A stretch of 64,000 bases of DNA from Effrenium voratum (lineage: Eukaryota; Sar; Dinophyceae; Suessiales; Symbiodiniaceae), in the NCBI GenBank assembly GCA_963377175.1, contig CAUJNA010003317.1, positions 1 through 64,000 of the forward strand, in the 5' to 3' direction. The notes below the pieces were generated by a model. It was not told the DNA's origin and did no database searches. It saw only the letters and a program-made list of their open reading frames with translations. Numbering within the stretch: position 1 is the first letter of the stretch; the number at the start of each line of letters is the position of its first letter. A program made the translations under genes and the position numbers. Shown piece after piece: positions 19,245 through 30,992 of this stretch.

Positions 19245-19941
19245 GTCTGTGCTGTGTTTTTTTTGGCCGGGGGGAGCTCCCTTTGGGGGTCTTAAAGGGA
19301 AATGTGGGGGAGATCCTCTTTTGGTGGGGGTTTGGTGGGAAACCCGAACTGAAACCAGTTGCAAAATCTACTTGTGTTTTGTTCTGGTTCTGAACGAAAT
19401 CTTCCGTGTCCAGTGGGCCAAAGCAAATGGAAGTGGCAGTTTGTAGGGCAACCCGAAGGAAGGGGAGATGTGGGTATTACCCATTTCGAAGCCAGAGGGG
19501 GGAGCCGGGGTCCTTTGAAGACTCAAAAGATGGCTATGCACATATGAGTTTGTGTTAAAATCGGGTCGTTTCAAATGAGCCCTTGAAAGAGTACCCTCGA
19601 AAAATGACACTCCCATGTAGAAGTAAGCAGCTCCTAAACTTTGTTGTCTGTGTTCAATGGCAAGGGTGCCATTTTCCACGCTGCCTGGTCGAATGATCAT
19701 GCGTCAAGGGTATTTTTTTTTTTACCGGTAGTGTACTCAGGCCATTTTTTGTTTGTTTCTTCGTGGACCTCAGATTGCCAATAGATTTATGGTTTGGACT
19801 AGCGAAAGCTGGGGGATTCTCCTCCCCACCTCAGATTGCCCTTAGTTGGCTTGGATTTTTTTCCTCCCCACCTGGGTTGGTTGGGGATTACAACCCACCT
19901 CAGATTGCCCTTGGCCAAGCAACATATTTTCGGATTGTTCA

Positions 19942-20098
19942 GGGGCCACAGCTCGACCAACGCCTGGCGAAGCGGCGAACCGTCTCTCCGAGGATTCGGC
20001 TCTGCAAGACTCTCGTGCCGACTGGGAGAAGTCCGCAACTCAGTGTACAGACCTGGCCCTGGTCCTCAAAAAGGGAAAGAGGAGGTTGTTTGAACCAG
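19942..20098 (+). CDS. Coding island, probable internal exon
   Basis: Bounded by a TTGTTCAG acceptor (AG at 19940-19941) and a CCAG-GTGGGT donor (GT at 20099). The frame reads PGEAANRLSEDSALQDSRAD and WEKSATQCTDLALVLKKGKR, predicted helical/coiled-coil-like. Function unknown. Confidence 0.5.
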
Positions 20099-20368
20099 GT
20101 GGGTTTAGTTTCCCTTCACATACCGACCAGAAGGGGGTCCAAACTCGCAAAGAGGTTCGCTCAAACTCAGTCGTCTATGGTTCGTTGGGGCACATGGAGG
20201 AACTCGAGCTCTAGTTTCCCGTATAACAGCCGGCGACGGATCGATCTATTTGGGAAAGCATTTTGTCTGTGTGTGAGTGTTTTGTTTCAGGGTAGCCTTT
20301 TCAGCTTGGTTTAAAGGGAACCCGAAAGGAACACTGACCATTTTGAGGGTCTCCTATATACCCATGTG

Positions 20369-20468
20369 CTCACTTCCTGAGTTCCTAGACTTTATATTTT
20401 TGAGAAGACAATCTTAGCGGTACACATTAAAAGTTCAGTCTGTTTAAATTAACATCCACTCAAGTGAG
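20369..20468 (+). mobile_element. Family B element, copy 1
   Basis: CTCACTTCCTGAGTTCCTAG at the left and CCACTCAAGTGAG at the right, 100 bp apart and inverted. Family B is described in the findings. Confidence 0.7.
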
Positions 20469-20525
20469 CTTGTAATTCTGATCGTGGCTCAAATGCTTAA
20501 ACAAACACACATGGCTCGTCGGCAG

Positions 20526-20660
20526 GTCCGAGCGGAAGCGGATGGAGGAAGAGGTGGTGGACGCCATTTTGCAGCAATCGGCCAGGGCCTGGGAGAAAAA
20601 AAGCACGGGCGAGAAAAAAAAACGGGGCCCCCAAAGAAATGGGTGGGGTGTCCTTTTTAG
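20526..20660 (+). CDS. Coding island, probable exon
   Basis: After a CGGCAG acceptor the frame reads SERKRMEEEVVDAILQQSAR then AWEKKSTGEKK, a charged helix. The 3' border is uncertain (a donor may lie just after AWEK or at 20,655). Product unknown. Confidence 0.45.
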   Translation, partial: VRAEADGGRGGGRHFAAIGQGLGEKKHGREKKTGPPKKWVGCPF

Positions 20661-20860
20661 GTTTCCCTGACACACCCACGCACACGCACACCCATCGTTG
20701 AACGGAGCTCCCAAAAGGAGATGGGCGGCTCGTCTTGTTGAAGAAATTCAGCCTGTTTGACACCCAGCAGGCACCTCCATGCCCTTTCCATGCTTTTCCT
20801 TGAAATTGCTGGCCGATGATTATGTCAGGTATTTCTACGATGGAGCTCAAAGGTGGACCG

Positions 20861-20930
20861 CTCGCTTCCTGAGTTCCTGCACTTGAGTCACTTTTGGGAA
20901 GACCATTCAAGCCGCAAACAAGAAGTTGTT
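20861..20930 (+). mobile_element. Family B element, left half
   Basis: CTCGCTTCCTGAGTTCCTGC...CACTTTTGGGAAGACCATTC; the right terminal repeat is missing, replaced by an (AT)n tract. Confidence 0.55.
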
Positions 20931-20936
20931 TTTGGT

Positions 20937-21046
20937 GTGTATATATATATAAATACTCATATATATATATATATACTCAACGGAAGTGAGACCAGAAACA
21001 AAACACATGTTTTAGGATATATATATATATATACATATATATACGG
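20937..21046 (+). repeat. (AT)n microsatellites
   Basis: Two TATATA tracts (20937-20975 and 21018-21046) separated by a short unique spacer. Confidence 0.85.
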
Positions 21047-21666
21047 GCGAACCCTAAAAACCACATCGAGCATGCATGTTGGGCATCAAACTAAATCCAG
21101 AGCACGGCATGTTTTGAAAGTTTTCCCCTACGCATCGTGCAACCTCAGGTCTTGCGGAAGGGTGATCCTTCGGTCGCCGAGTTGGAGATCTGTGTGTTTT
21201 TTTGGTTTTCGCCCTGTCGCTTTGAAAGCTATGTGTTGTGGTTGTCGGCGGCCTTTTTCGGCTTGATTTAGACAGAATCCGGTAACCATTTGGTGGGTCC
21301 CCTCATTTTTTGACACTCACGCAAATAATGGTCATGACTGGTCCTTCCCGTTCCAAGTTGGATGGTCCAGCAACGTGCCAAGTTGGGTGTCGTAAATGGA
21401 CACCGAAAGGCAAGCGGCTATTCTGGTTGGGCTCCGAAACCCATTTTGATTGTTGTTGGCATGTGTGTTGTTTACTTGTTTGTGTTTTTGTAGTGGTTGT
21501 TTTTCACAAAAGAACACACACACACACACACCATGAATAGAAATCATCATATTTCTTGGTTCTGTTCATTTTTAGCGGGGCTGCACACAACCTTTGTTTT
21601 TACCGTACCCAGGGGCTGTTTTTTGTTTTCTTTTACAAATCGCCTGCGATTTGGTTTCGCCCTAGC

Positions 21667-21787
21667 GGGTGTTGAGGTGCTGGAGGAGGAGCAGAAGCAG
21701 CTGAGCATGGCCATGAAGGAGTCGAAGGAGTCGATCCGTCGCTTCCGTCGACTCGATTTTCGAGTTTGCCGTGCGGGTTCGGCTTAG
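21667..21787 (+). CDS. Coding island, possible terminal exon
   Basis: After TTCGCCCTAG the frame reads VEVLEEEQKQLSMAMKESKE then SIRRFRRLDFRVCRAGSA and a TAG stop at 21785-21787. Highly charged coiled-coil-like peptide. It could be a terminal exon, or a donor upstream of the stop could be used. Product unknown. Confidence 0.5.
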
Positions 21788-21808
21788 GGTCCGCGGGGAC
21801 TCCGGTTT

Positions 21809-21946
21809 AATGTTGACCCCGGATTAATAAACCCCTGTTTACTAATATGGGGGTGTTTTTTCTTTCAGAAGTGATAAATCCCCACTAAAACCGGGGACAC
21901 GCCCATATTAATAAACAGGGGTGTATTAATCCGGGGTCAACATTAT
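21809..21946. mobile_element. Family C palindromic element, copy 1
   Basis: TAATGTTGACCCCGGATTAA at the left and its near-perfect inverse at the right, with nested inverted segments (TAAACCCCTGTTTA / TAAACAGGGGTGT) so that almost the whole 138 bp can fold back. The centre carries AAGTGATAAATCCCCACT. Confidence 0.85.
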
Positions 21947-22718
21947 CGTGTTTCTTCAAGGGAGCCCAGAGGATTTGGTTTTGACACAGGCGTGGCAGAG
22001 TTCTACTTGTTTGACCGTTTTGGCTTACATGGCCTTGCCAATTTCTGGCTGACCTTGCCAAGAGGAACACTAATACAAAAGGGGGTCTGCATCCTAAAAG
22101 AGGAGCCACCCAACGACTTGCCGGTGCGATAGGCAGGGAGTTGCAATGAACCTGCAAACTCCCTTAAATGAAGCGATAGGCGACGGTGCGATGGAATGAG
22201 AAATGGAATTGCCCCGCAAAAAGACATCCAACTGGTGGTTTGTTTTAAGGGGACCAATCCCTGGGTGCATTCTGACATTTACTGAGCAGAAAAAAAGGTT
22301 GAAAGGGCCCCACATTGCAGCTGAGCATGCCAAACAAAGATGATCCCGGATCGTTGGGGAAGGGATGGCCTTCCTACTGTTCCAAGAATATATTCTAAAA
22401 GCAGGGTAGGCTAAAGTGAAACAGAGTCAGATTTTCTATGACCCACATGGAACCCATAGGTCCCTTGTGGACAATTTGGACTGCCCCCCTGCCAAGTTCC
22501 GTGATCTCACTTCAGCTCCGTTGCGGACTTTCGTCACTTTGCGTTGGAAAGCCGCAAACCAAGTGGTCAACCAACATTTTTGGAACATGTTGTTTGTTTG
22601 CCAAGCCACTGAAAGACGAATTCTAGAAAGCAACCGGTTGGGAGTTTTTCGGTTTTTGAGTTTTCAACCCAGCGGAGAGCATGTGTACCTTGAGCATCAC
22701 TCAGGTAACAGGTAGCTA

Positions 22719-22820
22719 GTTGGTGGCTTGGATTGGGAACTGGGGATTTGAACCCAGAATTCTAGAGGGGAAATGGCGGCTTCCCCCTCCGGAACACCAA
22801 ACCACCAATCCATCCAAACC
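22719..22820. mobile_element. Family G inverted-repeat element, copy 1
   Basis: GTTGGTGGCTTGGATTGGGA at the left and CCAAACCACCAATCCATCC at the right are inverted. The interior contains GGGGATTTGAACCC, also present at 38,277. No tRNA fold was found. Confidence 0.5.
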
Positions 22821-22920
22821 ACCAAAATTAGCGGCCGATTGTTTTTATTGCCAACCCACTCGATCGGAAGAGGCTGTGTACTCCGAGGGGAATCGCCGTG
22901 GGTCGAAACGCTCGTTTCAG

Positions 22921-23023
22921 CGAGAGGACGAGGTGATCGAAAGCCGCCCGGACTTCGCAGCGCTCTACGGCCTGGCAGCGCGACCCCCATGGATCGAGCG
23001 AACTTGGTTGAGCCGGACCCCAG
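22921..23023 (+). CDS. Coding island, internal exon with clear borders
   Basis: Starts directly after CTCGTTTCAG and ends at CCCCAG before GTTTTC. The frame reads REDEVIESRPDFAALYGLAA then RPPWIERTWLSRTP, with coding-like GC-rich codons. One of the best-bordered exons of the window. Product unknown. Confidence 0.55.
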
Positions 23024-23385
23024 GTTTTCGTCTGTCTCCGAAAACAGTATGTTTGCGATTTGACCCTTGCTTTGTTTGCTTCATGTGTTGGGTCTCCAAA
23101 AGTACGCAAAGCATTTTTGGGTCACTGTGGTTTTGGTTGTGGGGTTTTCCTATCTACCATACAGGGGTAATCATATTGGTCTGGCATTCGGTGGTTATGG
23201 TTTCAGTTGGTGCATCTTCCGGGTTGCTGGGAGCGTCTAACAGGATTCAGTCCAATGGTTGCGACCCGGTTCAAAAATTAAGGCGCTTCCCCGTGTAGAG
23301 AATACATTGCGTTCGGCACAATCGAAGAATCCCTTTTTGGTTGGCTGGGGCCCCCACTTAAACGACGGCTCCCAAAAAGGGTTCC

Positions 23386-23495
23386 TCAATTTCTGAGCTC
23401 CTGCACTTTAGTAGCTTTTGGGTTTGGTTTGAGTGGTAAACATTAAAAGCTCGGTGGAGCTTTGCTGGGTCAATCTACTCGTTTTCGGAAGTGAG
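23386..23495 (+). mobile_element. Family B element, copy 2
   Basis: TTTCTGAGCTCCTGCACTTT ... GTCAATCTACTCGTTTTCGGAAGTGAG; diverged but complete. Confidence 0.6.
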
Positions 23496-25572
23496 GTTCA
23501 ACTTTTTGTCCACAGCCAAAGGCTCCTGGGGCTTTTTGTTGGAGGACCCAGACTCCTCCGTTGGACACCTGAGAGGTGTTTGGGGTCTCAAAACCTGGCG
23601 CTTTGAGGGCCCAGAATAAATCGGGAGCCTCTGGGCAGCCAAAGGCTATGGGGAAGCTCTGTGTTTGGGCTCTCAAGTTTGTTCGCGGCTCGGCTGAGGT
23701 CAACTCCGACGCCTTAGCCTCAGCGAGCGATTCGACGTGTTCTTTTTTGTTTTTTCCCGCCGGCGTGGGTTTGGTTGGTTTTCAGTGGGAAGCCAAAGAG
23801 AACGAGCAATTTGGAGGGGTCCCTTTTTTGACACATATAATATGAGATGGTCAAATGGCAAAAATCTGGCTGGCGCCGGCGTGGCAACATTTGAAGGTGG
23901 CATGCCGTGCCCGAACTTTCACGTTTCCATTGAGGAACAACTATTTTGATCGTGCCTCATATGGCTTTGACGTTCAGTCTCCGGAACGCAACCAAGAGCA
24001 GGCGGAGGTACACTCGGTGGTCCAACTCAGTTTCTGTGTCTACAGGCTTTGGGCAGCGTGATTATATGCAGAAAAGTGTCTGCTTCGAGATGGCTCTTCG
24101 GCCAAGCACGCCCCGTTGCTTCATAAGTAAGAGAAGTCCAAACTAGTCATTGATCCATCAACCTGGTTGCTTCGGGCTTGTGTGACCAAGGGCTGGGAGT
24201 TGGGCTCGTTCCCATGAGGCTTCTCCTCCCATTTTGGGTCTGTGGTCAGCGTCTGGACTTTTTGTTGGTTGCTTCCCAAATCGCCGATATTGTCCCACTT
24301 GCGACTTCTGAAACAAATGGGCAGGGGCGCCGGTTTTGTCGATCTTACAAACCCGCGAGCAGGAAGCCCGGAAAAAAACGCCTGGAATTTGATTCTGCCT
24401 TTGTACCTTCTGCCTTTGTAATCTTTATACCGCTTTTGGTGGGTCAAGGTCAAAAAGAATCGGGTTTCTTGGGACTAATTCGAGGCAGTCCAAGGCTCTT
24501 CCTCCTCGTCTGCCCAAGAGAGGCATCCGGTGGCGCTTTTCCGGGCGATTGGGGGGCAGGGTTCGCAAAGGACATATGGAGACGGGCAAAACGAGGGATT
24601 CAACACATGATGAAGATTGTGAACATTGGCGGATGTTATAGCTATTTGGCCATATGGGTGGTGAATTGTGAATTGAGAGGGCTGGTTCCTGAAATATGGC
24701 TCACAAGCCTTTCGGCCGAAAACCTCTTGCGTCTCACTTGAGTTCCTGGACAATATTTCTTAATCATTGCCTAGGAAGTGACGAGTTGAGTTGTGTATAG
24801 CAAACTTAGAGAGATCAGACGAATTTGGTTGTCGAGCGACTTAGTTGTGTTTGGACGTGTTCTCGCAGGGTGTTATCACTGCGACCTACGCAGGTTTGAC
24901 CGTGTGACCTATCGCGAGATCATCACAATGGGTTGCTGAAGCGCTGTACGGTTTGCTTGGGCCAAGTTGGGAAAGGTCAGTGATGATGTCACTGTCCAGA
25001 CACGCGGCCAACACCAATCATGTCCACGCGGCGTGTGCGGGAGGCTTGGACCGAAGGCCACGTTCGCTTTCAGACGATACCGGCGTTTTTCGCGGTGGCT
25101 CATGATAGCTTTTGCAGGGAGCTTCCATGTCGGCTCGCCGTTCCAGAGTCAGCCGCGCTCAGCACTTGATGTGAGCAACGGTCAAGTCCACTCACCAAAT
25201 TGGCACTGGGGAGTCACTCTCCATTAACACCGATAGTCATTATGTGTACATATAATGTACGTAGCTTGGTTGCTCAGAGTCCCTGGCGACGGTTGTTCGG
25301 CTGCTGCACTTGCAAGCGGCCCGTTCTCCAGTTGTCTCCGGTGTGCGGTTGCTTTGGGGGGCACATTTGCTCGGCCTTGTTGCGCAAAAATCGCGCCTTG
25401 GGGGCTGCGGCCGGTGGTTGCTTGGGGGTATCGTCTCTTCCGGTCGGCCGGGTGCGAAAAAAAGTCCTTGAAGGGATGGCCCTGGACTCCCTGAAATTAG
25501 ACAGCAACTAGTAACTGAGGGAGCCCACTCTTGGACCCTTTAGATTTGTGGGGAATCACCTTAAGGTTCCTG

Positions 25573-25737
25573 AGGGATTAATGACACCAGGCCCATATGA
25601 CTCAACCCTTGTTTATTCATGCGGGGGGCGTGGTGTCCCTGGGTTTGGTTGCGAATCAGACCACTTTTGGAGGGGCCTCCACCCCTATTGAGAAACTGGG
25701 GGTTCATTAATATGAGATCAACATTATGCACCCTATC
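25573..25737. mobile_element. Family C element, diverged copy
   Basis: GGGATTAATGACACC... to ...GGTTCATTAATATGAGATCAACATTA, with the internal CACTTTTGGAGGGG segment in reverse orientation to other copies. Confidence 0.55.
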
Positions 25738-25924
25738 ACTTTGTTTCCAGAACTCATTCGGTCGCAATAGTTTAGTTCGTTGAACTGTGTGCGGGTCCAT
25801 TGAGCCCACTTCTCAGTGGCACTTTGGGCCACATGGGACTCTTATTCCAAATCAGGGTTGTAATCGTATGACAATAATTTAGGCAATTAAAAATAGTTGC
25901 GAGTTACCAAGAAAGATTAAAATC

Positions 25925-26600
25925 GCAAAACAACAACAAAAACAGCAAACAAACCATACACACCAGACAAGAAGCAAATCAAGCAAACACAGATGAAACA
26001 AATAGCAGAAACACAGAACAAAAAAGGAACACGCACGACAAACAAAACTCACAGAACGCACCCATTCAGGCCTTGGTTTGTTCTGTGTTATGTCTTTGTT
26101 GTTCTTCTGCTTTGTTCGGTTGGTTTCCTTGGTTTGTGCACATGTTGAAGTCCAGGCCTGCCCCCGAACTGTCCCTGCCTGCATTTTGAGATTTGTTTTT
26201 CTTTCTCTGTGATTTTACTCGGGTTTAGTTCAGATGCCTGAATTGTTTTTGCCTGCATTTTGTTGTGTGTTTCTTTTGGTTCGTCTGTTTTGTTCCTCGG
26301 GTTTTGTACGTGTTAAAGCGAACTGTCCCAGTATTTTGCGTTTTTTGCTTGTTTTTGTTCTGTTGTCTTCCTCGTTTTGGGCACATTTTGAATTCGAGGC
26401 TGTCCCTGCCTGCGTGCTGTTTTTTGTTTGTTTTGATTCTGATTTGATCCTCGGGTTTGCGCACATGTTGAAGGCCCGGCTGCTCCTGAACTGTCCCTGC
26501 CCGCATTTTATTTTTGTGTTTTTTGTCCGTTTTTGTGTGTTTCCGTGTCTGCATGTGTATTTTTCGCTGATGTTCAGTGTTTGGCTATCTCTGGGGATCA
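25925..26600 (-). repeat. Degenerate minisatellite, ~110-130 bp unit, strand-biased
   Basis: Repeated pattern on the plus strand: TTTGTTTT-rich segment, then a TCCTCGGGTTT-like piece, a (G)CACATGTTGAAG-like piece, and GAACTGTCCCTGCCTGCATT. About five diverged units. The minus strand therefore reads as K/N/T/Q-rich open frames that are not believable genes. Confidence 0.7.
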
Positions 26601-26725
26601 TAATTGTAATCCAACCAATCAAGGGGCGCCAAGCTCCTTTTCACGCCCATTGTGAAGTAGTCTTTGATTCTTACTGCGGCCTGCAACACATCCCAGGCGT
26701 TGGCCTAACCGCATCACCCGCGCAG

Positions 26726-26845
26726 GGACAGCCGGGAGTTTCAGTACCCCGAGAGTGTCTATGCCGCAGGGGCCTCAGTTTGGAAAGAAAAAGGTCGCCC
26801 GGCGAGTGGGAAAAAGGAAGCCCAAAGTTTGAAGCCACACCACAG
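26726..26845 (+). CDS. Coding island, internal exon with clear borders
   Basis: Exactly 120 nt between a CCGCGCAG acceptor and a CACAG-GTAGGT donor. The frame reads DSREFQYPESVYAAGASVWK then EKGRPASGKKEAQSLKPHH. GC-rich and codon-like, unlike the flanking sequence. Product unknown. Confidence 0.55.
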
Positions 26846-27138
26846 GTAGGTAGTTTGCCCCAAAGATCTCTGTAGGCTGTAGGGCGTGTTTATCCAGCAT
26901 CAACTGGATGAACTCTACGTATTCGTGACACTTTACGGAACTCGCAAGGGTCTGTCAGGGTCTGTCGTGTTTGAGGGCATCCGGTTTTTTTGTTGTCTTT
27001 AACGGAAGCCAAAAGAAATACCAAATAGTGTGTCCCCTAAATCCAATTCAGGATCCTGTGACTGTTTTGGGGTCCGGCAAATAAGTCAGGCAAAGAAACG
27101 GGCAAACAAACCCGGGCGAACGTTAGGAAATCATTTTC

Positions 27139-27548
27139 TTGAAGTGGTCCCCAGACCGTCAAATTTAAGATACCTTCTTTACACAAAAGTACGGACACAC
27201 ACAGTCACACAAAGGGGTACAAGGGGCCCTGATCCTCCTGAACGTGACTGTTTTCTCTTTAGTGTCCAACTGTTTTTTCGGGTTGCTGAAAGGCTTAACT
27301 AAAGTCCCTGGGCCTTTTCTTTTAGGGTGGTTCACCTACCCAAGCTCTTCCCAGCTCAAAGGGTAAAGGCCTTAGATCCAGGAAAGGCATGCAAGTGGTC
27401 CCCGAACCATCAAATTTAAGATAACTTCTTTACGAAAAAGTAAGGGTAACCATTCGCACAAAGGGGATTGCCCACAAGAGGCTCTGATCCTCTTTCATGT
27501 GACTGTCTTGGGGTCCTCTTTAGTGTCTAGCCTTTTTGGGGCTTGCTG
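27139..27548 (+). repeat. Direct duplication of ~155 bp
   Basis: The segment from AAGTGGTCCCCAGACCGTCA to GTGTCCAACTGTTTTTTCGGG (27139-27290) recurs as AAGTGGTCCCCGAACCATCA to GTGTCTAGCCTTTTTGGGG (27391-27545), about 80% alike by eye, 252 bp apart. Confidence 0.8.
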
Positions 27549-27555
27549 GAAAAAA

Positions 27556-27815
27556 CGGTCCTTGGCAATACTCAAGTAGAAGTGGCAATACTGAACTAAG
27601 CACTGAGAGTCAGCCTTGGCAGTACTAAAGTAGAATCGGCAATACTAACGTAAGTACTTGGAGTCTGAGAGTCAGCCTTCGCAATACTACAGTAGAATTG
27701 GCAATACTGAAGCAAGTACTCGGAATCTGCGAGTCAGCTTTCGCAATACTAAAGTAGCATTGGCAATACTAACGCAAGTACTGGGAATCTGAGAGGCAAT
27801 CCTAAAGTAAGTACT
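27556..27815 (+). repeat. Tandem repeat, ~64-67 bp unit, about four copies
   Basis: Units contain GGCAATACT, AAAGTAGAATCGG, CAATACTAACGTAAGTACT and GGGAATCTGAGAGTCAGCC in that order. The motif GTAAGTACT recurs in each, which reads as a consensus 5' splice site. Confidence 0.85.
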
Positions 27816-27935
27816 GTCCCTCCCAGACCTGCCAGGATTTTCTCCAAAGAGGGTCCAGCTGGGGCCGTGCAAAGAGGGTCGGTTACAACTATTGACAACC
27901 TAGTCCACTTACCCCTTTGGTATTTCTAAACATTG

Positions 27936-28061
27936 GTGCCCCCACGCCCCGAGCAGCGGCGGCAAATGACGGGCTGCTCCTTCCCAAGTTTGGAATCCGA
28001 AAACAGTGGAACCCATGCTCGGACTTCACCTGGAAAATGACCACATGGCTGCTACTTCGAG
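27936..28061 (+). CDS. Coding island, possible exon
   Basis: The frame reads RAAAANDGLLLPKFGIRKQW then NPCSDFTWKMTTWLLLR, ending CTTCGAG before GTAGCAAG (GT at 28062). The acceptor side is not clear. Product unknown. Confidence 0.35.
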
Positions 28062-28360
28062 GTAGCAAGCTGTGTTCTGCTTGATCATAGACCCATTTCC
28101 TTTGGGTCTAACCTAACTTTCGGTAGACAAATCCCACCGCCTTCGTTAGGTTCGGTCCAAGCTCCCAGCAGGTCCCTTTGACAAGCTTTAAAGTTCCCGC
28201 AAAAAAGGGCGGGAGCCCTAAATGTCCCCTAAAAAAGGTCAAATGACTTCCTCTGTCCAGTACAAATTGTCCACGAAGCAGGGGGACGAGCCCGGAATTT
28301 CCCAGGTCCCATCTTCCATAAGGTATCCTTCCATTTGAAATGAATATGATATTCTTAATG

Positions 28361-28735
28361 ATTCCCTGTTGGTGTTAAAGGGAATCTTTCACTACTGGAT
28401 TTTGCTTTTGTTTCCAGGGGACGTATTCGCAAATGGAAATGTATGATTGCTTTCCATTTGTTTAGCTTGGCGGCTTCCAGCTTCAACTTGGTTGTCTTTT
28501 TAGTTTTTGGCTAAGGGTTTAGTGGTTGGGTTTCCGAACAGAGACAATGTTGTATAAGCAAATGGAGGTATCAGAGAATCCCACACAATCCACATATGCA
28601 AGTTGCCCTCCAAATGGGCCAAGGGCTGGTATATATTGCGTTGATGCATTTTGCTTTGAAGTTAGGACTTTAACTTGTTGCCAACTCATGGGTTTTCCAT
28701 TAAACCACTAAAAGGGGAGCAGAAAGCCACCGAGT
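28361..28735 (+). mobile_element. Family E element, long copy 1
   Basis: Runs from TGTTGGTGTTAAAGGGAATC and CACTACTGG through CGCAAATGGAAATG, TTAGTGGTTGGGTTTCC, GTTAGGACTTTAACTTG to CCATTAAACCACTAAAAG and GCAGAAAGCCACCGAGTAAT. The TTAGTGGTT / AACCACTAA pair is an internal inverted repeat. Parts recur at 34,137, 41,757, 44,232, 46,160, 46,482 and 52,318. Confidence 0.65.
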
Positions 28736-28935
28736 AATTATATATTACCTACATGGATGGTCTGGGAGTGTTCACCCTTCCAGAGAGAAGTGCTTCAGGT
28801 CATGTCTATGGGCTTCCCCCTGGAGAGGTGCATCCAGGCTCCGTGTTGCTTTGCACTTTAACGGGCTGACGGGGATGTCCAGGGATTTTGAATGCCGGGC
28901 TCAAGAAATGTAAATAATGTCCGTGAAGATCTCAA

Positions 28936-29150
28936 ACCTTAGTGTATATAGTATATATACACTGCATACATACGTGTATATATATATATATACATAGTGT
29001 ATGTATTTACTATATATGTACATACACATGCTACATGTCCACAACATGTATCAATGCATACCTGTGAATACATACATATATATATATACACATTCTAGTA
29101 TAGATGCTCAAACAACACACGAATACATATATATATATATATATATGTAT
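28936..29150 (+). repeat. AT-rich microsatellite cluster
   Basis: Several (TA)n tracts (28,978-28,992; 29,076-29,088; 29,126-29,147) with TACATA spacers. Confidence 0.85.
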
Positions 29151-30900
29151 TATACACATACACACATAACATATTCATAATGGTTATTTTTGTCGACGGT
29201 GCGTTAAAACCATGGTTTTGAGTATGCCCGGTGGAGATAGTCCGGACCAACAGAAATGCACCAAACACAAGGATGAACCAGTGTACCGATTTGGTAGGCT
29301 CGGTTGTTTGGTGGCGCCATTTTTGTTGCTCTCCCAATGTTCTAAAAATGGTCGGGCCCAAAAAGGGTTCCAATTCTTGTACACTGTTATGTGTCACTGG
29401 GCAACTGAATTGGTTGAAGGGACATGCCCTTTGTCTTTCCCCCTGCACAGAAGCAAGCCTGAGGCCAATCTCATGGGAGCAACCCCTGGGCAAGTCTGCG
29501 ATCAGCCTGGTATGTTGGCAATTTCTCAAAGCAGGGGTTGTGAAACGGCCTGCCCAAGCGTCTTGGGGTATTGAGAGCTTTGAAAGGGCTCCCTTTTGAA
29601 AGTTGTTTTGATCCATGTTGCGTCATGACTCCAAAGCTTTCTGGGCCCTTTGCGAACTGAGACCAAAAAAAGGCGGGTGCCGACTTAAGGAGTGGTGCCC
29701 CTTGGGGTTTCTTTTGAGCGGAGACCAATGGCAAACCGCCCTTTTTGGGGTCCACTGTTTTGAGACAATCCAACTGGCCCCCAAAATGACTCTGGATTCC
29801 TCTTGGAGACGTGGAACTTATGTCTTACGGCAGAAGGACCATCCTGGTGTTTTATTGCCAGTCTTAGCTTAGCTGAACTTATGTTTTTGCGTGCGGTTTA
29901 ACGGGTGTTCCTTGACTTTCCCTTTCAACGTGCAGACAGTCGACTTCTTGCCTTGACAGGTCTCTTTCTTTTTGACCAGGCCTATCACCTCGTCGGTGAC
30001 AATCCTGAGGGCATCCTTCAGTTCTGCTGCCAAAGTCTGGGCAGATAGGCGCGCCTAGCACCGAACCCTCTGAGCAGAATGGAATCATATGTCTCTTGGG
30101 AGAATTGGAACCAAACACTCGTTAGCCAAAGGAGATTTGGCCAAGAACTGCCCTGAAGGGGTCAGTCTAAATGTAGATGTGTTGTCTTGCAAGCTGGTTT
30201 CGAAGAATGCCCTCGCCCTCCAAACGTGTCATGTTGAGGTTTCTTGACATATCAGACAATGGGTGGGTTGGCCGATGCGAAGTAGTGACTTGAGCTGAAA
30301 TGATGTTAGGGGGAGATGTATCGGGGTTTTCGGTTTCTGAAGCTCGGTACCCATCTTGTCAGTCCCTCGTGCGACCAACCCATTCGTAAAAGGACCCCTT
30401 TACTAGGGGCCTCTGTAGGGACGGGCATCAATCCCTTGATGGGGGGTTTAAGACAGCCATGACAAGGATTCCTACAATGGAACCAGTACCATGGCCCACA
30501 GGACTTTTGACCACTTATAGGCGGAACCTGCGCGAAATGAACTCATTGTATCTTAGAGACATGTCCTCCTGCGGCGCTGCGCATGAAACATCTGCAAAGA
30601 TTCCCCTTGGGCAACGGAGAGGTTGTTTGGGTTCCAGATTAGTGTGCAGTAGCTAGACACCATGTGGGTATGGGTAAAAATGGAACCACCAGAGGGGACC
30701 GCAGAATTTCGTCCACGGGTCTATTTACCAGGGTTCCAAGTTGGGGATTCCTTTTTTTGACCCACAGCTATGTTCCATGTTTATCCGCAGGACTCTGCTT
30801 CCTGTTTGCATTTGCTTCTCAAATAGTTGGCGCTAGATTTGAGCCTCGTAAGCACTTGTCCCGAGAGACATGGGAGCATGGTCAAGGACGTTACTCATTG
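29151..30900. other. Non-coding stretch with short unassigned ORFs
   Basis: Overlapping frames at 29,095-29,616 and a 65-codon ORF at 30459-30656 show no recognisable motif. No splice-bounded GC-rich island was found. Confidence 0.35.
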
Positions 30901-30902
30901 TA

Positions 30903-30992
30903 ACTTGCCCAAAGCGAATCGACCTTTTCACACCGTTTGGTTTGTCAATTCCAAAAGGTGTATCTTGTTTTCCTGGGTCTTTTGGGCAAGTA
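30903..30992. mobile_element. Family H inverted-repeat element
   Basis: ACTTGCCCAAAGCGAATCG at the left and CTTTTGGGCAAGT at the right are inverted, ~90 bp apart. Related left ends occur at 18,404, 35,103 and 47,505. Confidence 0.6.

Larger units (their letters stand above)
23496..26725. other. Non-coding stretch
   Basis: No firm exon. A small coding-like patch lies at about 23,690-23,735 (SAEVNSDALASASD). 24,780-25,210 has an even base composition unlike the T-rich flanks and several open frames but no recognisable domain. The rest is listed below as repeats. Confidence 0.4.

Noticed and set aside
22719..22820. tRNA on the minus strand (GGGTTCAAATCCC-like arm)
   Set aside because: The acceptor and anticodon arms do not pair, and the sequence is part of the inverted-repeat family G.
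26225..26622. Overlapping K/N/Q-rich minus-strand ORFs
   Set aside because: They arise from the T/G-rich minisatellite and are not plausible proteins.
27556..27815. CRISPR array
   Set aside because: Repeats are diverged, contiguous and without unique spacers, in eukaryotic-type DNA.
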